Assembly: GCF_008087625.1 (NCBI RefSeq)
Contig: NZ_CP042997.1
Location: 9,052,001-9,116,000, forward strand
Source of the DNA: Aquisphaera giovannonii
GTDB lineage: Bacteria > Planctomycetota > Planctomycetia > Isosphaerales > Isosphaeraceae
DNA: 64,000 bases
Reading direction: 5' to 3'
The notes under the pieces are model-generated. The model was not told the DNA's origin. It ran no database searches and saw only the letters and a list, made by a program, of their open reading frames with translations. This document shows positions 16,973 through 24,513 of the stretch, one piece after another. Made by a program: the position numbers and the translations under genes. Every line of letters begins with the position of its first letter. The stretch's first letter is position 1.

Positions 16973-17213
16973 CGGAGAACTCCTGTCCGGGATGGGTGTC
17001 GCATCGAGCGGAGGCAGATGACGATCCGCGCGATCACCGCCCTGCTGGCTGAGTCTGGGAGGAACGGGCCGCGATGCCGCATTCTACCGCGAGGCCGATG
17101 GACGCGAGAACCCACATCCCCACCACAGTTACCAGAATGCGGCGGGGAATCAAGGGCTTGCCGGGAAAACGCGTTGGGGCGAGCGGGGAGGGCGCCGGCG
17201 GCCGTCGCGGGCG

Positions 17214-17573
17214 TCAGAACTTGTCGAGCGCGGCCTGCTCCTCGGCGTACATCTCGAAGACCTTGTCCAGCCCCGTCAGCTTGAACGGGATCATGAGGTC
17301 CGGGTGGATGCAGCAGAACTTGAGCTTGCCCTTGTTCTTGTCGATCCGCCGCTTGAAGCCGACGAGCTTGCCGAGCACCGTGGAGGAGCAATACTGGACG
17401 TTGCCGAAGTTGAGGAGGATCTTCTGCTTCGCCCCGTCCTCGGTGAGGGCGTTGAGCTGGTCGCCCACCTCCTGGATCTGGTCCTCGGTGACGATCTTGC
17501 TGTCGGTGAAGCTGACGACGGTCACGCCGTCGACATCCTCGAGGCGGAGGCGGGGACGAGGACCTGAAGACAT
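17214..17573 (-). CDS. STAS-domain anti-sigma-factor antagonist-like protein, copy 2
   Basis: The 119-residue protein aligns without gaps with the neighbouring STAS protein and shares its ends (RLEDVDGVTVVSF, EEQAALDKF). It carries the same serine pair (63-64) in NVQYCSSTVLGKL. The middle of the protein, the surface after the serine (GFKRRIDKNKGKLKF), is more basic than in copy 1, so partner choice may differ. The ATG at 17573 is chosen because the alignment with copy 1 begins exactly there, although the frame is open upstream. Each copy has its own 200-300 base leader, so they may be transcribed separately. Confidence 0.88.
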   Translation of the reverse strand: MSSGPRPRLRLEDVDGVTVVSFTDSKIVTEDQIQEVGDQLNALTEDGAKQKILLNFGNVQYCSSTVLGKLVGFKRRIDKNKGKLKFCCIHPDLMIPFKLTGLDKVFEMYAEEQAALDKF

Positions 17574-17876
17574 CGCGAGATCTCCGGCGGAGGCGATCGA
17601 GGTTGACGGACGCGACGGGGCCGCGGGGCCGATCGCGGCGGGCGAGCATGCCCCGGGATGGACCATAGGAGGATGACCTTCGCCACCATGATACGACATC
17701 CGACCGGCACGAGGACAGTCGAACCCGCCGGGCCCTTGCGCGGCCGCTGGCCGCGAGGCCGCCGGGGCGGCCTGTGGACGGCTCGCCTCCGCGGATAAGA
17801 TAGAGGCGGCCGCCGATCGGGGGCCGGCCCCGGCACCCCGGGCCGCCGCGGACCGAATCGAAGTCGAGGAGACAGC
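17574..17876. other. 303-bp divergent promoter region between STAS copy 2 and queF
   Basis: The two flanking genes point away from each other, so promoters for both should lie here. I see no clear -35/-10 pair, riboswitch or repeat. An AGGAGGATG purine run around 17669-17677 is not followed by a convincing reading frame. Confidence 0.4.
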
Positions 17877-18227
17877 ATGCCTGCCGCCGTGGAGACGTTC
17901 CCCAACCAGTTCCCCCAGCGGGAGTACGAGATCGAGATCACGTGCCCGGAGTTCACGGCCGTCTGCCCCAAGACGGGCCAGCCGGACTTCGGCACGATCG
18001 TCATCACGTACGTCCCGGCGGAGGCCTGCCTGGAGCTCAAGAGCCTGAAGCTCTACCTGTTCGCCTTCCGCGACCGGGGCATCTTCTACGAGCACTCCAT
18101 CAACACGATCCTCGACGACCTGGCGGCCTCGTGTCGGCCCCGGCGGATGAAGGTCGTGGGCCTGTTCAACCCCCGCGGCGGGATCACCTCCAAGATCACC
18201 GCCTCGATGGAAGCGGCCGCCCGCTGA
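17877..18227 (+). CDS. queF: NADPH-dependent 7-cyano-7-deazaguanine reductase QueF
   Basis: The 116-residue enzyme reduces preQ0 to preQ1 in queuosine synthesis. It is the short, unimodular type of QueF. Cys30 in VCPKTGQPDFG would form the thioimide with the substrate and Asp37 is the acid. The NADPH-binding segment ELKSLKLYLFAFRDRGIFYEH is intact. An AGTCGAGGAGACAGC leader places a GAGGAG ribosome site before the ATG. Queuosine-linked gluQRS is in the same window but not in the same operon. The next gene, a SAM hydrolase, starts 56 bases downstream. Confidence 0.94.
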   Translation: MPAAVETFPNQFPQREYEIEITCPEFTAVCPKTGQPDFGTIVITYVPAEACLELKSLKLYLFAFRDRGIFYEHSINTILDDLAASCRPRRMKVVGLFNPRGGITSKITASMEAAAR

Positions 18228-18283
18228 GCCCCGGCACCCCGCCGGCCGGCCCGCGACGAGGCCCGGGAGAGGAGCTTCCCGCC

Positions 18284-19108
18284 ATGCCAGGTATCGCGAC
18301 GCTCACCACCGACTTCGGGACGGATGGCCCCTACGTGGCCGCGATGAAGGGCGTCCTCCTCGGCCTGGCGCCGGGGACGCAGGTCGTCGACGTCTGCCAC
18401 ACCATCTCGCCCCAGAACATCGTCGAGGGGGCCTTCGTCCTCGCCGGGATCGTGGACGCCTTCCCCGCCGGGACCGTCCACCTCGTCGTCATCGACCCGG
18501 GGGTCGGGACCGACCGCAGGCTGATCGCCGCCCGCGCGGCCGACCAGTGGTTCGTGCTCCCGGACAACGGCCTGATCTCGGGCGTGACCCGGCTGCACGA
18601 GCCCGAGCAGATCTGGGAGATCAAGAACCCGGCCGTCCGCCGCGCCGTGGTCTCCAACACCTTCCACGGCCGCGACATCCTCGCCCCCGCCGCGGCCCAC
18701 CTGCTCCTGGGCCGGGAGCCCTCGGAGCTGGGCCCGCCGGTCTCGAAGCTGGTCCGCCTCCGGAACCTCGACCCGACCCGGGACGCGGGCGGCTTCCAGG
18801 CCGAGGTGATCTTCCGCGACACCTTCGGCAACCTGATCACCAACGTGGGCGCCTCGCTCCTGGCGGATTGCCCCCCCGACGGCTGGGTCGTCGAGGTCGC
18901 CGGCCGCCGCATCGAGGGGCTCTCCCGGACCTACGGCGACCAGCCCAGCGGCTCGCTCATCGCGCTGGTCGGCAGCTCGGGATGGGTCGAGGTCGCCGTC
19001 GTGGACGGCGACGCGGGCCGGCTCCTGACCGCCGGCCCCGGCACGTCCGTCTGGATCCGCAACTCGAAATCGCCGGCGCCCCCGCACGCGGCCCTCGCCC
19101 GAGGCTAG
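18284..19108 (+). CDS. S-adenosyl-L-methionine hydrolase (DUF62 / SAM hydroxide adenosyltransferase family)
   Basis: The 274-residue protein has the DUF62 fold related to fluorinase and chlorinase. It keeps the hydrolase triad used to activate water: Asp71 and Arg78 in VIDPGVGTDRR and His128 in NTFHGRDI, plus the N-terminal LTTDFGTDGPYVAAMKG. The presence of the triad favours SAM hydrolysis to adenosine and methionine over halogenation. The ATG at 18284 is preceded by GGGAGAGGAGC; a longer open frame upstream runs through queF and is not coding. The physiological reason for SAM hydrolysis is not known. Confidence 0.88.
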   Translation: MPGIATLTTDFGTDGPYVAAMKGVLLGLAPGTQVVDVCHTISPQNIVEGAFVLAGIVDAFPAGTVHLVVIDPGVGTDRRLIAARAADQWFVLPDNGLISGVTRLHEPEQIWEIKNPAVRRAVVSNTFHGRDILAPAAAHLLLGREPSELGPPVSKLVRLRNLDPTRDAGGFQAEVIFRDTFGNLITNVGASLLADCPPDGWVVEVAGRRIEGLSRTYGDQPSGSLIALVGSSGWVEVAVVDGDAGRLLTAGPGTSVWIRNSKSPAPPHAALARG

Positions 19109-19180
19109 ACTGGTGGGGGCGAGCATCCGTCGCGGGCCGGGCGGCTCGCGGCGGCTCCCCTTACCCCCGAGGCCGCGACC

Positions 19181-20338
19181 ATGATCGGGAACTCGCCGGG
19201 CCCCGCCCCGAGCACGCCATCCCCGGACCTCCTGGACGCGCCGGGCGAGGCGGCCCGCCCGCCGGCACCGGCCCCGCCCCGCCCGGCGCCCCCGCCCGGG
19301 TCGTCCACCTCCAGCGGGGATGAGTTCTATGCCCTGCTCGCCGAGCCGGCCCCCGACCCGTTCCTCCAGGGCGGGTCGGGCGAAGGGGCCGCCCCGGCCG
19401 CCCCCGAGCCGACGGGCCCCGCCATGCCGGCCGGGCCGGAACCCCGCGCCGATCACGCCGGGGGGCCGGACCCCGACGGGCTGCCGGCCCCCTTCCTGGC
19501 CCCGCCGCCCTCGACCGACAACGGCATCGACCTGCCCGTCGTCTTCACCCCGCCGCCGGACTCCCCCCCCTCGCCCGCGTCGCACGCCGCCGCCGCCGCC
19601 GCGGCCTACCCCGATCAAGGAGCCAACCCGGATGCCGAAGATCCCGCGGAGATGGCGCCGGTCCGCTGGCGCTCGCTGCTCCTCGCCAGCTACGCCAGCG
19701 CCGTGACGCTCGCCCTGATCTGGATCCTCTGGACGGGCCGCGGCCTCCGCCCCACGCCCGCCACCGCGGAGCCGGCCGGAGAGGCCCGCGCGGTCGATCG
19801 GGGCAACTCCTTCGAGGGCCTCATCGCCAAGCCGTCGCCCCCCCTGCCGCCCGGGAACATCGTAGCACTGGGCTCGACGGCGCGACTCGGCGGCCTGGAG
19901 GTCGTCCCCTCGCGGATCACCCTCGGCGAGGCGAGGCTCGAGCGACTCGAAGGCACGATGGACGAGTTCCGCGAGGTCGCGGACGTCCTGATCCTGAGGC
20001 TGCGACTGAGGAACCTCTCCGAAGCTCAGGCCTTCGCGCCGCTCGAGGCCGCCTTCGCCCGGGACTCGGGCCTCGCCGACGACGGCACGTACATCGAGAC
20101 GGCCGACGGCCGGCGGATCCCCATGTACCGCCTCGCCGTCGAGAGCGAATGGTCGTTCCCCGACCAGCCCTTCACGACCCTCAAGCCCGGCGCCCAGGCC
20201 GACACGGTCCTCGTCAGCCAGCCCGTCCGCGACGCCGACCTCGCCGGCCCGTTCACCTGGCACGTCAAGCTCCGCACCGAGCCCTACCGCACCGACGTCC
20301 TCGGCGTCCGCTTCCAGGCGAGCGACATCCGGAGGTAG
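19181..20338 (+). CDS. Pro-rich single-pass membrane protein with C-terminal beta domain, unknown function
   Basis: The 385-residue protein has a long, disordered, Pro/Ala-rich N-terminus (about 1-160), one transmembrane helix (LLLASYASAVTLALIWILW, about 169-187), then a periplasmic-side beta domain from about 225 (LGGLEVVPSRITLGEARLERLEG ... VLILRLRLRNLSEAQAFAPLE). The C-terminal domain has the look of a DUF4352-type immunoglobulin-like fold. The topology, with the disordered part in the cytoplasm, is inferred from the Arg residues around the helix. It stands alone after the SAM hydrolase gene (72-base gap). No function is claimed. Confidence 0.7.
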   Translation: MIGNSPGPAPSTPSPDLLDAPGEAARPPAPAPPRPAPPPGSSTSSGDEFYALLAEPAPDPFLQGGSGEGAAPAAPEPTGPAMPAGPEPRADHAGGPDPDGLPAPFLAPPPSTDNGIDLPVVFTPPPDSPPSPASHAAAAAAAYPDQGANPDAEDPAEMAPVRWRSLLLASYASAVTLALIWILWTGRGLRPTPATAEPAGEARAVDRGNSFEGLIAKPSPPLPPGNIVALGSTARLGGLEVVPSRITLGEARLERLEGTMDEFREVADVLILRLRLRNLSEAQAFAPLEAAFARDSGLADDGTYIETADGRRIPMYRLAVESEWSFPDQPFTTLKPGAQADTVLVSQPVRDADLAGPFTWHVKLRTEPYRTDVLGVRFQASDIRR

Positions 20339-20374
20339 CCCTGCTGAAGCCGCTCATCGGTCCTGCCGAGACGT

Positions 20375-22921
20375 TCACTCTGGCCTCGGCTCAAGGACGA
20401 TGTCCATCTCATCTCGATCCGTGGGCGCAAGCACCTTCTGAGATCGGGATCGCGGGAAGGAGAGGAGAAGCTCTCTCCTGTCCGAGGGGATGTTCTCTAG
20501 GATGAACGTACCATCCCGGTCGGTGATCGCGTTGAGCTCGAACTCGATGCCTTTCGGATAGACGCTCACCCCCGCTAGGGGTTTCCCGCTCGGATCACGG
20601 ACGTGGCCGGTGAGTGTGCGGCGTCCGGCTACGGGGGCCTTGCTCGGGGACGGGGTCTGCTCCACAGCGGCCTCGAGCGTGCGATCGTTCACGGCACTGT
20701 CCCGCCTCGCCCAGTCCGCGAGCGCGCGGACGAGCCTCACGGCCCCGATGTCTCCCTGCTCGGGCACGACGACCGCGGCCTCGCCCCAGGCCCCGAATGC
20801 CATTCGCGGACCGGGAATGTCCAGATACTGGGTCCCGGGGATCGTGCGAAACTCGAAGCCCCCTCGGGGATCGGTTATCCTGCTGTCAAGGGCGCCTCCG
20901 ATTCGGGGATTCTGCGGACCGTTCAGGCGGACCGTCACCCCTGCCACGGGTTCGCCCGTGGCCCGATCGACCACCATCCCACGGAGCGGTCGGAGAGGCA
21001 CAACTTCCAACTGGGCGGACGTGCTCCGTCCGGCGTGGACGCGCAAACCCTCCGCGGCGCGGGCTGAGACGTCCTGGCGATCGGGTGTCCCCGAGAGACA
21101 GAGGACATACACCCCTGGCGGCAGACCAAGAACCCCGAAGCGGCCTTCTCCGTCAGCCTGACCGCCCCAAAGTCCGGGATACTGGTGCCCGCGGTTCTCC
21201 TGGATCCGGGCAACGACCCGGGCATTCGGCACCGGCCGACCTGTCTTCGAGTCCACGATCCGACCGACGATGGACCCGGCGGGCTCCATCACGAATGGCT
21301 TCAGGGTTGTCGATTCCGGTTGGGCCTCCGCCTCTCGGCCGAAGTAGCGGTCGTGATAGGGCCGCATGCTGATCGTCGCCCCGGCGGGCAGGAGGATCCG
21401 ATACCGCCCCGCCTCGTCTGTGAACGCACCGGGGAGCCCGGGAATTCGTAAATCACCGAAAAATGAAAGCCTGAATGTCGTCGCCCTGACGTTGTAAACG
21501 GATTGTGACATGACGAGCGCCTCATCGCGGGTGAGTTCCCCACTCTGGGCGACCACCCGGACACCGGGGATCGGACGTCCCCGAGAATCCACCACCGTGC
21601 CCTCGACGGCGTGAGTGAGGGGCTGAAACCTGAGCACATACGGGTTGTCCCGCGTCCCCCTCCTTGACTGTTGCTCATGGATCAGTCCGTCGCCCGCATT
21701 GGCGCCGAGCAGCGCCCTGTTCCCGCGGTGGGCCAGCACCTGGGACGGCTGGATCGTCTGCTTCGGGATCACGAGCCAGCCCTCGGCATCCGTCGTGTAC
21801 GACCATAACGCCCTGTAGTCATCGATCTCGGAAAACGCGCTCAAGACCTGCCCGGGCACTTCCTTGTCCCGCTCGTCGAGCACGCGGATGTAGACCCGCT
21901 CGATTTCTGCCGGCGCTGGCGGGATGACTACAACCTGCTTCTCCTCCCTGGCGACAGCCCGTTCGTCTCCTCTTCCGACCAGGAGGGCGGCCAAGCCCAC
22001 TGAGGCCGCCATCCCGAGCAGGGCAACCGCGCCGAGGATCCTTCCGGCGACGGCTCGCCTCACCTCCGCGACCGCCAGGCCGACCGCGACGTCCGGCGCC
22101 AGCCCAGACGCCGAGCCTCTCGCAACGACGGCCCCCGCGGCGTGTGCCACCTGCCGCGCCAGCGACGGCGGGACGGCCCTTGCCATCGGGAAGCCCAGGG
22201 CCAGGAACTCCGGCCCGAATCCCCGCCTCACCAGTCGTTCGCGGAGCCGCTGTCGTCCCCGCGCCAGCCGGCTCTGCAGCGTGCCCACGGGGCAGCCGAG
22301 CTGCGTCGCGGCCGCGTCGTACGAGGCCCCTTCCAGGTCGCACAGCACCACCGCGGCGCGGAACGCTTCCGGCAGCCGGTCCACCTCCTCATACAGCTCG
22401 GGGTAGGGCGTCGGCGGAGACACCGCGGCAGCCTCGCCGCCTTGATCCCTCGTCCCAATCGCCGCGACTCGCCGTTCCTCTAGCATCCGCCGGCGGGCCA
22501 GCGATCGACGAGACCGCAGCGATACCCGGCGGGCCACCCCATAGAGCCAGTTCGCCACGGCCGTCCCCCTCCGGATCGTCCCGGACCGCTGTGCCAGCAC
22601 CAGGAAGACCGCCTGGAACGCATCCTCGGCCTCCTGGCGGTTGCGAAGCACCGCCTCGCAGATGCCCAGGACCATCGGCCCGTGGCGTTCCACCAGGACC
22701 GCGAACGCCCGCTCCGCCTCGTCCCGCTCGCCGGCCCGGTACATGTCCAGCAGCCGGTCGTCCCCGAGGCCGGCGAGCGTCCCCGCCTCGAACAGCACCC
22801 GGAGCGACGCCGCCGCCGATTCCATGCTCGTTACGCCCATCCTCCGCACCCTCCACGCCCCATCCCGCCTATCCCGGAGCATGGTGGCCACGAGCCGCCC
22901 GTCTTGTTCCCGCTCGCTCAA
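20375..22921 (-). CDS. ECF sigma factor fused to a transmembrane helix and carboxypeptidase-regulatory-like domains
   Basis: The N-terminal part is an ECF sigma factor: region 2 with HGPMVLGICEAVLRNRQEAEDAFQAVFLVLAQ and ANWLYGVARR, and region 4 with LPEAFRAAVVLCDLEGASYDAAATQLGCPVGTLQSRLARGR. A hydrophobic helix follows (about residues 288-312, GAVALLGMAASVGLAALLV). The remaining ~530 residues hold several beta-sandwich CNA-B/carboxypeptidase regulatory-like units, each marked by a G-x-V-x-D or G-x-P-x-x-x-x-V motif (VEGTVVDSRGRPIPGVRV, VGRIVDSKTGRPVPNARV, LTGHVRDPSGKPLAGVSV). The start may be 22840 or 22825 rather than 22921. A sigma factor tethered to the membrane with exported domains suggests signal-controlled release. 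Confidence 0.88.
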   Translation of the reverse strand: MSEREQDGRLVATMLRDRRDGAWRVRRMGVTSMESAAASLRVLFEAGTLAGLGDDRLLDMYRAGERDEAERAFAVLVERHGPMVLGICEAVLRNRQEAEDAFQAVFLVLAQRSGTIRRGTAVANWLYGVARRVSLRSRRSLARRRMLEERRVAAIGTRDQGGEAAAVSPPTPYPELYEEVDRLPEAFRAAVVLCDLEGASYDAAATQLGCPVGTLQSRLARGRQRLRERLVRRGFGPEFLALGFPMARAVPPSLARQVAHAAGAVVARGSASGLAPDVAVGLAVAEVRRAVAGRILGAVALLGMAASVGLAALLVGRGDERAVAREEKQVVVIPPAPAEIERVYIRVLDERDKEVPGQVLSAFSEIDDYRALWSYTTDAEGWLVIPKQTIQPSQVLAHRGNRALLGANAGDGLIHEQQSRRGTRDNPYVLRFQPLTHAVEGTVVDSRGRPIPGVRVVAQSGELTRDEALVMSQSVYNVRATTFRLSFFGDLRIPGLPGAFTDEAGRYRILLPAGATISMRPYHDRYFGREAEAQPESTTLKPFVMEPAGSIVGRIVDSKTGRPVPNARVVARIQENRGHQYPGLWGGQADGEGRFGVLGLPPGVYVLCLSGTPDRQDVSARAAEGLRVHAGRSTSAQLEVVPLRPLRGMVVDRATGEPVAGVTVRLNGPQNPRIGGALDSRITDPRGGFEFRTIPGTQYLDIPGPRMAFGAWGEAAVVVPEQGDIGAVRLVRALADWARRDSAVNDRTLEAAVEQTPSPSKAPVAGRRTLTGHVRDPSGKPLAGVSVYPKGIEFELNAITDRDGTFILENIPSDRRELLLSFPRSRSQKVLAPTDRDEMDIVLEPRPE

Positions 22922-23125
22922 TTTTTCCGATCATCGTTTTCCGTGGTTGTATTCCTCCGTATGAGATTCGTCTTCCCGGGCGCGGCAGCGACGGGCCATG
23001 CGGAGCCCCGCGGACCGTCGGCGGCGACGGAAAGAGGGCCTCCCCCCATCGCCGGTTTGAAGTAGAATACCGTGGGAGATCTCGCCCGGCTGTCGGACCG
23101 CGATCACAGCAAAGCGAGGACGGTC

Positions 23126-23476
23126 ATGTCCGTGTCCAGGCGATCTCCGGCTTATCAGATCGATGGGCGCGTTTCCATCGCCCTCGATGCCCTCGACGAG
23201 CGGCAGAGGCGGGCCGTCGGGGCGATGATCGCGAACCGCGATCGTTTCCTCGAGAGTACATCGGATCCGAGCCGGATCCGGAAGATCTCAAGGACACGTC
23301 CCCTCTATGCGCTCGAAGCGCCGGACGGCCTGCGGGTCATCTACTCGCACGTCGGCGATGAGATCGTCGTCATGGACCTGATGCACCAGGCCACGCTCGA
23401 CCAGTTCAGGCGGAAAACCTCGCTGCCAAACGATCGGCGAGTCAAGGGGGAGGAAATCCACCAGGAGGTGTCGTGA
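23126..23476 (+). CDS. Small hypothetical protein, possibly RelE/ParE-like
   Basis: The 116-residue protein has a C-terminal half with the strand pattern of RelE/ParE toxins (KISRTRPLYALEAPDGLRVIYSHVGDEIVVMDL). The N-terminal half (VSIALDALDERQRRAVGAMIANRDRFL) would be the helical pair. Similarity is to fold pattern only; no catalytic residue can be named. The ATG at 23126 is preferred over 23072. The next gene starts inside the stop codon (GTGA overlap), so the two are translationally coupled. Confidence 0.6.
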   Translation: MSVSRRSPAYQIDGRVSIALDALDERQRRAVGAMIANRDRFLESTSDPSRIRKISRTRPLYALEAPDGLRVIYSHVGDEIVVMDLMHQATLDQFRRKTSLPNDRRVKGEEIHQEVS

Positions 23477-23775
23477 TCGGCCTTAAACGGGTGATTGGCT
23501 ACTTGAAGGGCCATGACTCCTACGAACTGAGGGCACGCACGATCCTCCGCCGGATAGGCCCGTTCCACAAGGAGACGCTTCCTGTCGATGACATCGAGAC
23601 TTGGACATGCTATCCCGAGATGATCTTCGACGTCGTGGAGGTCCGCCTCAAGGACGGAAACACCGTCACGTGGTTGGACTACAAGAATGATCTCCTGGCT
23701 ATCTTGAACGGTCTTGACCTGTCCGGGAAGGACGCCGGTATCGCAGATAACGATGACCCGACTCAGGACTCGTAG
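23473..23775 (+). CDS. Small hypothetical protein coupled to the preceding gene
   Basis: The 100-residue soluble protein matches no family I know. It has a strand-rich middle (TWTCYPEMIFDVVEVRLKDGNTVTWLDYKN) and an acidic tail. It uses a GTG start overlapping the previous stop. Its 3' end overlaps the opposite-strand excisionase-like gene by 13 bases. Lower GC than its neighbours (about 55 percent) suggests recent arrival. Confidence 0.6.
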   Translation: MIGLKRVIGYLKGHDSYELRARTILRRIGPFHKETLPVDDIETWTCYPEMIFDVVEVRLKDGNTVTWLDYKNDLLAILNGLDLSGKDAGIADNDDPTQDS

Positions 23776-23993
23776 CCGAGCCCAAATTCCTGGTCGATTG
23801 CCGAGAGTTCTTCCAACGCCATGAGCCTCGCGGCATCCGCATCCTTCTTGTATGTCATCAGGTCATCACTTCGGAGCCGACGATCTTCCCCGATGCCGCA
23901 GTAGGGTATCCGCCCGTCGTTGAGGAGCTTGATGACGTACGCGCGGGAGACGTTGAGGATGTCGGCGGCCTGCTCGATGGTCCGTAAGGCCAT
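23763..23993 (-). CDS. Excisionase-like helix-turn-helix protein (probable antitoxin)
   Basis: The 76-residue protein has an MerR/Xis-type helix-turn-helix: TIEQAADILNVSRAYVIKLLNDGRIPYCGIGEDRRLRSDDLMTY. This is the excisionase-family DNA-binding domain also used by antitoxins that pair with PIN toxins. The tail (LEELSAIDQEFGLGYES) is typical of the antitoxin version. No PIN gene lies downstream on the same strand, so the module may be incomplete. The ATG at 23993 has GGAGCGGAG upstream; the frame is open further but without similarity. Confidence 0.75.
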   Translation of the reverse strand: MALRTIEQAADILNVSRAYVIKLLNDGRIPYCGIGEDRRLRSDDLMTYKKDADAARLMALEELSAIDQEFGLGYES

Positions 23994-24166
23994 GGCACTT
24001 ACTCCGCTCCTGGGATTCACGTCAAGCATTTGCTCGGGAGTGGTGAGCCGACAACTCTTTGGACCGCCGGCCTCACTGGCGTCGGCCCCCGCCCGTCTCC
24101 TACAATGAACTCTTCGATCTCCCCGCGAGATGACCACCAGCCCCGCACCCGACAGGACGCGTCCCC

Positions 24167-24487
24167 ATGCCGACCCCAGACGAGCTGTATGACCTGGCCA
24201 GCGACCTCCGCGACAAGGGGGACAAGGCCGCCGCGATCGCGAAGCTGGAGGAGGCCGTGGCGATCGACCCGAACTTCACGATCGGGCACGGGATGCTCTC
24301 CAAGCTGTACGCCGACATGGCCGAGGCCGACAAGGCCATCGCCCACGCCCAGAGGGTCGTCGAGCTGGAGCCGGACGACACCTTCAGCTACACGGCGCTC
24401 TCCGTCATCTACGTCCGCTGCGGCCGGATCGCCGAGGCCGAGCACGCCAAGGCGATGGCCTGGGAGAAGCAGAACGGCTTCCAGTGA
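24167..24487 (+). CDS. Tetratricopeptide repeat protein
   Basis: The 106-residue protein consists of about three TPR units: DELYDLASDLRDKGDKAAAIAKLEEAVAIDPNF, IGHGMLSKLYADMAEADKAIAHAQRVVELEPDD, and TFSYTALSVIYVRCGRIAEAEHAK. TPR arrays bind partner proteins. No signal peptide is present, so it is cytoplasmic. It ends 26 bases before the M20 amidohydrolase start and is probably in the same transcript. Confidence 0.88.
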   Translation: MPTPDELYDLASDLRDKGDKAAAIAKLEEAVAIDPNFTIGHGMLSKLYADMAEADKAIAHAQRVVELEPDDTFSYTALSVIYVRCGRIAEAEHAKAMAWEKQNGFQ

Positions 24488-24513
24488 TCGACCCTCCCGG
24501 ACGGAGAGCCACG

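Noticed and set aside
17942-18283. N-terminal extension of the SAM hydrolase
   Set aside because: It reads through queF in another frame and has no similarity; a ribosome site precedes the ATG at 18284.
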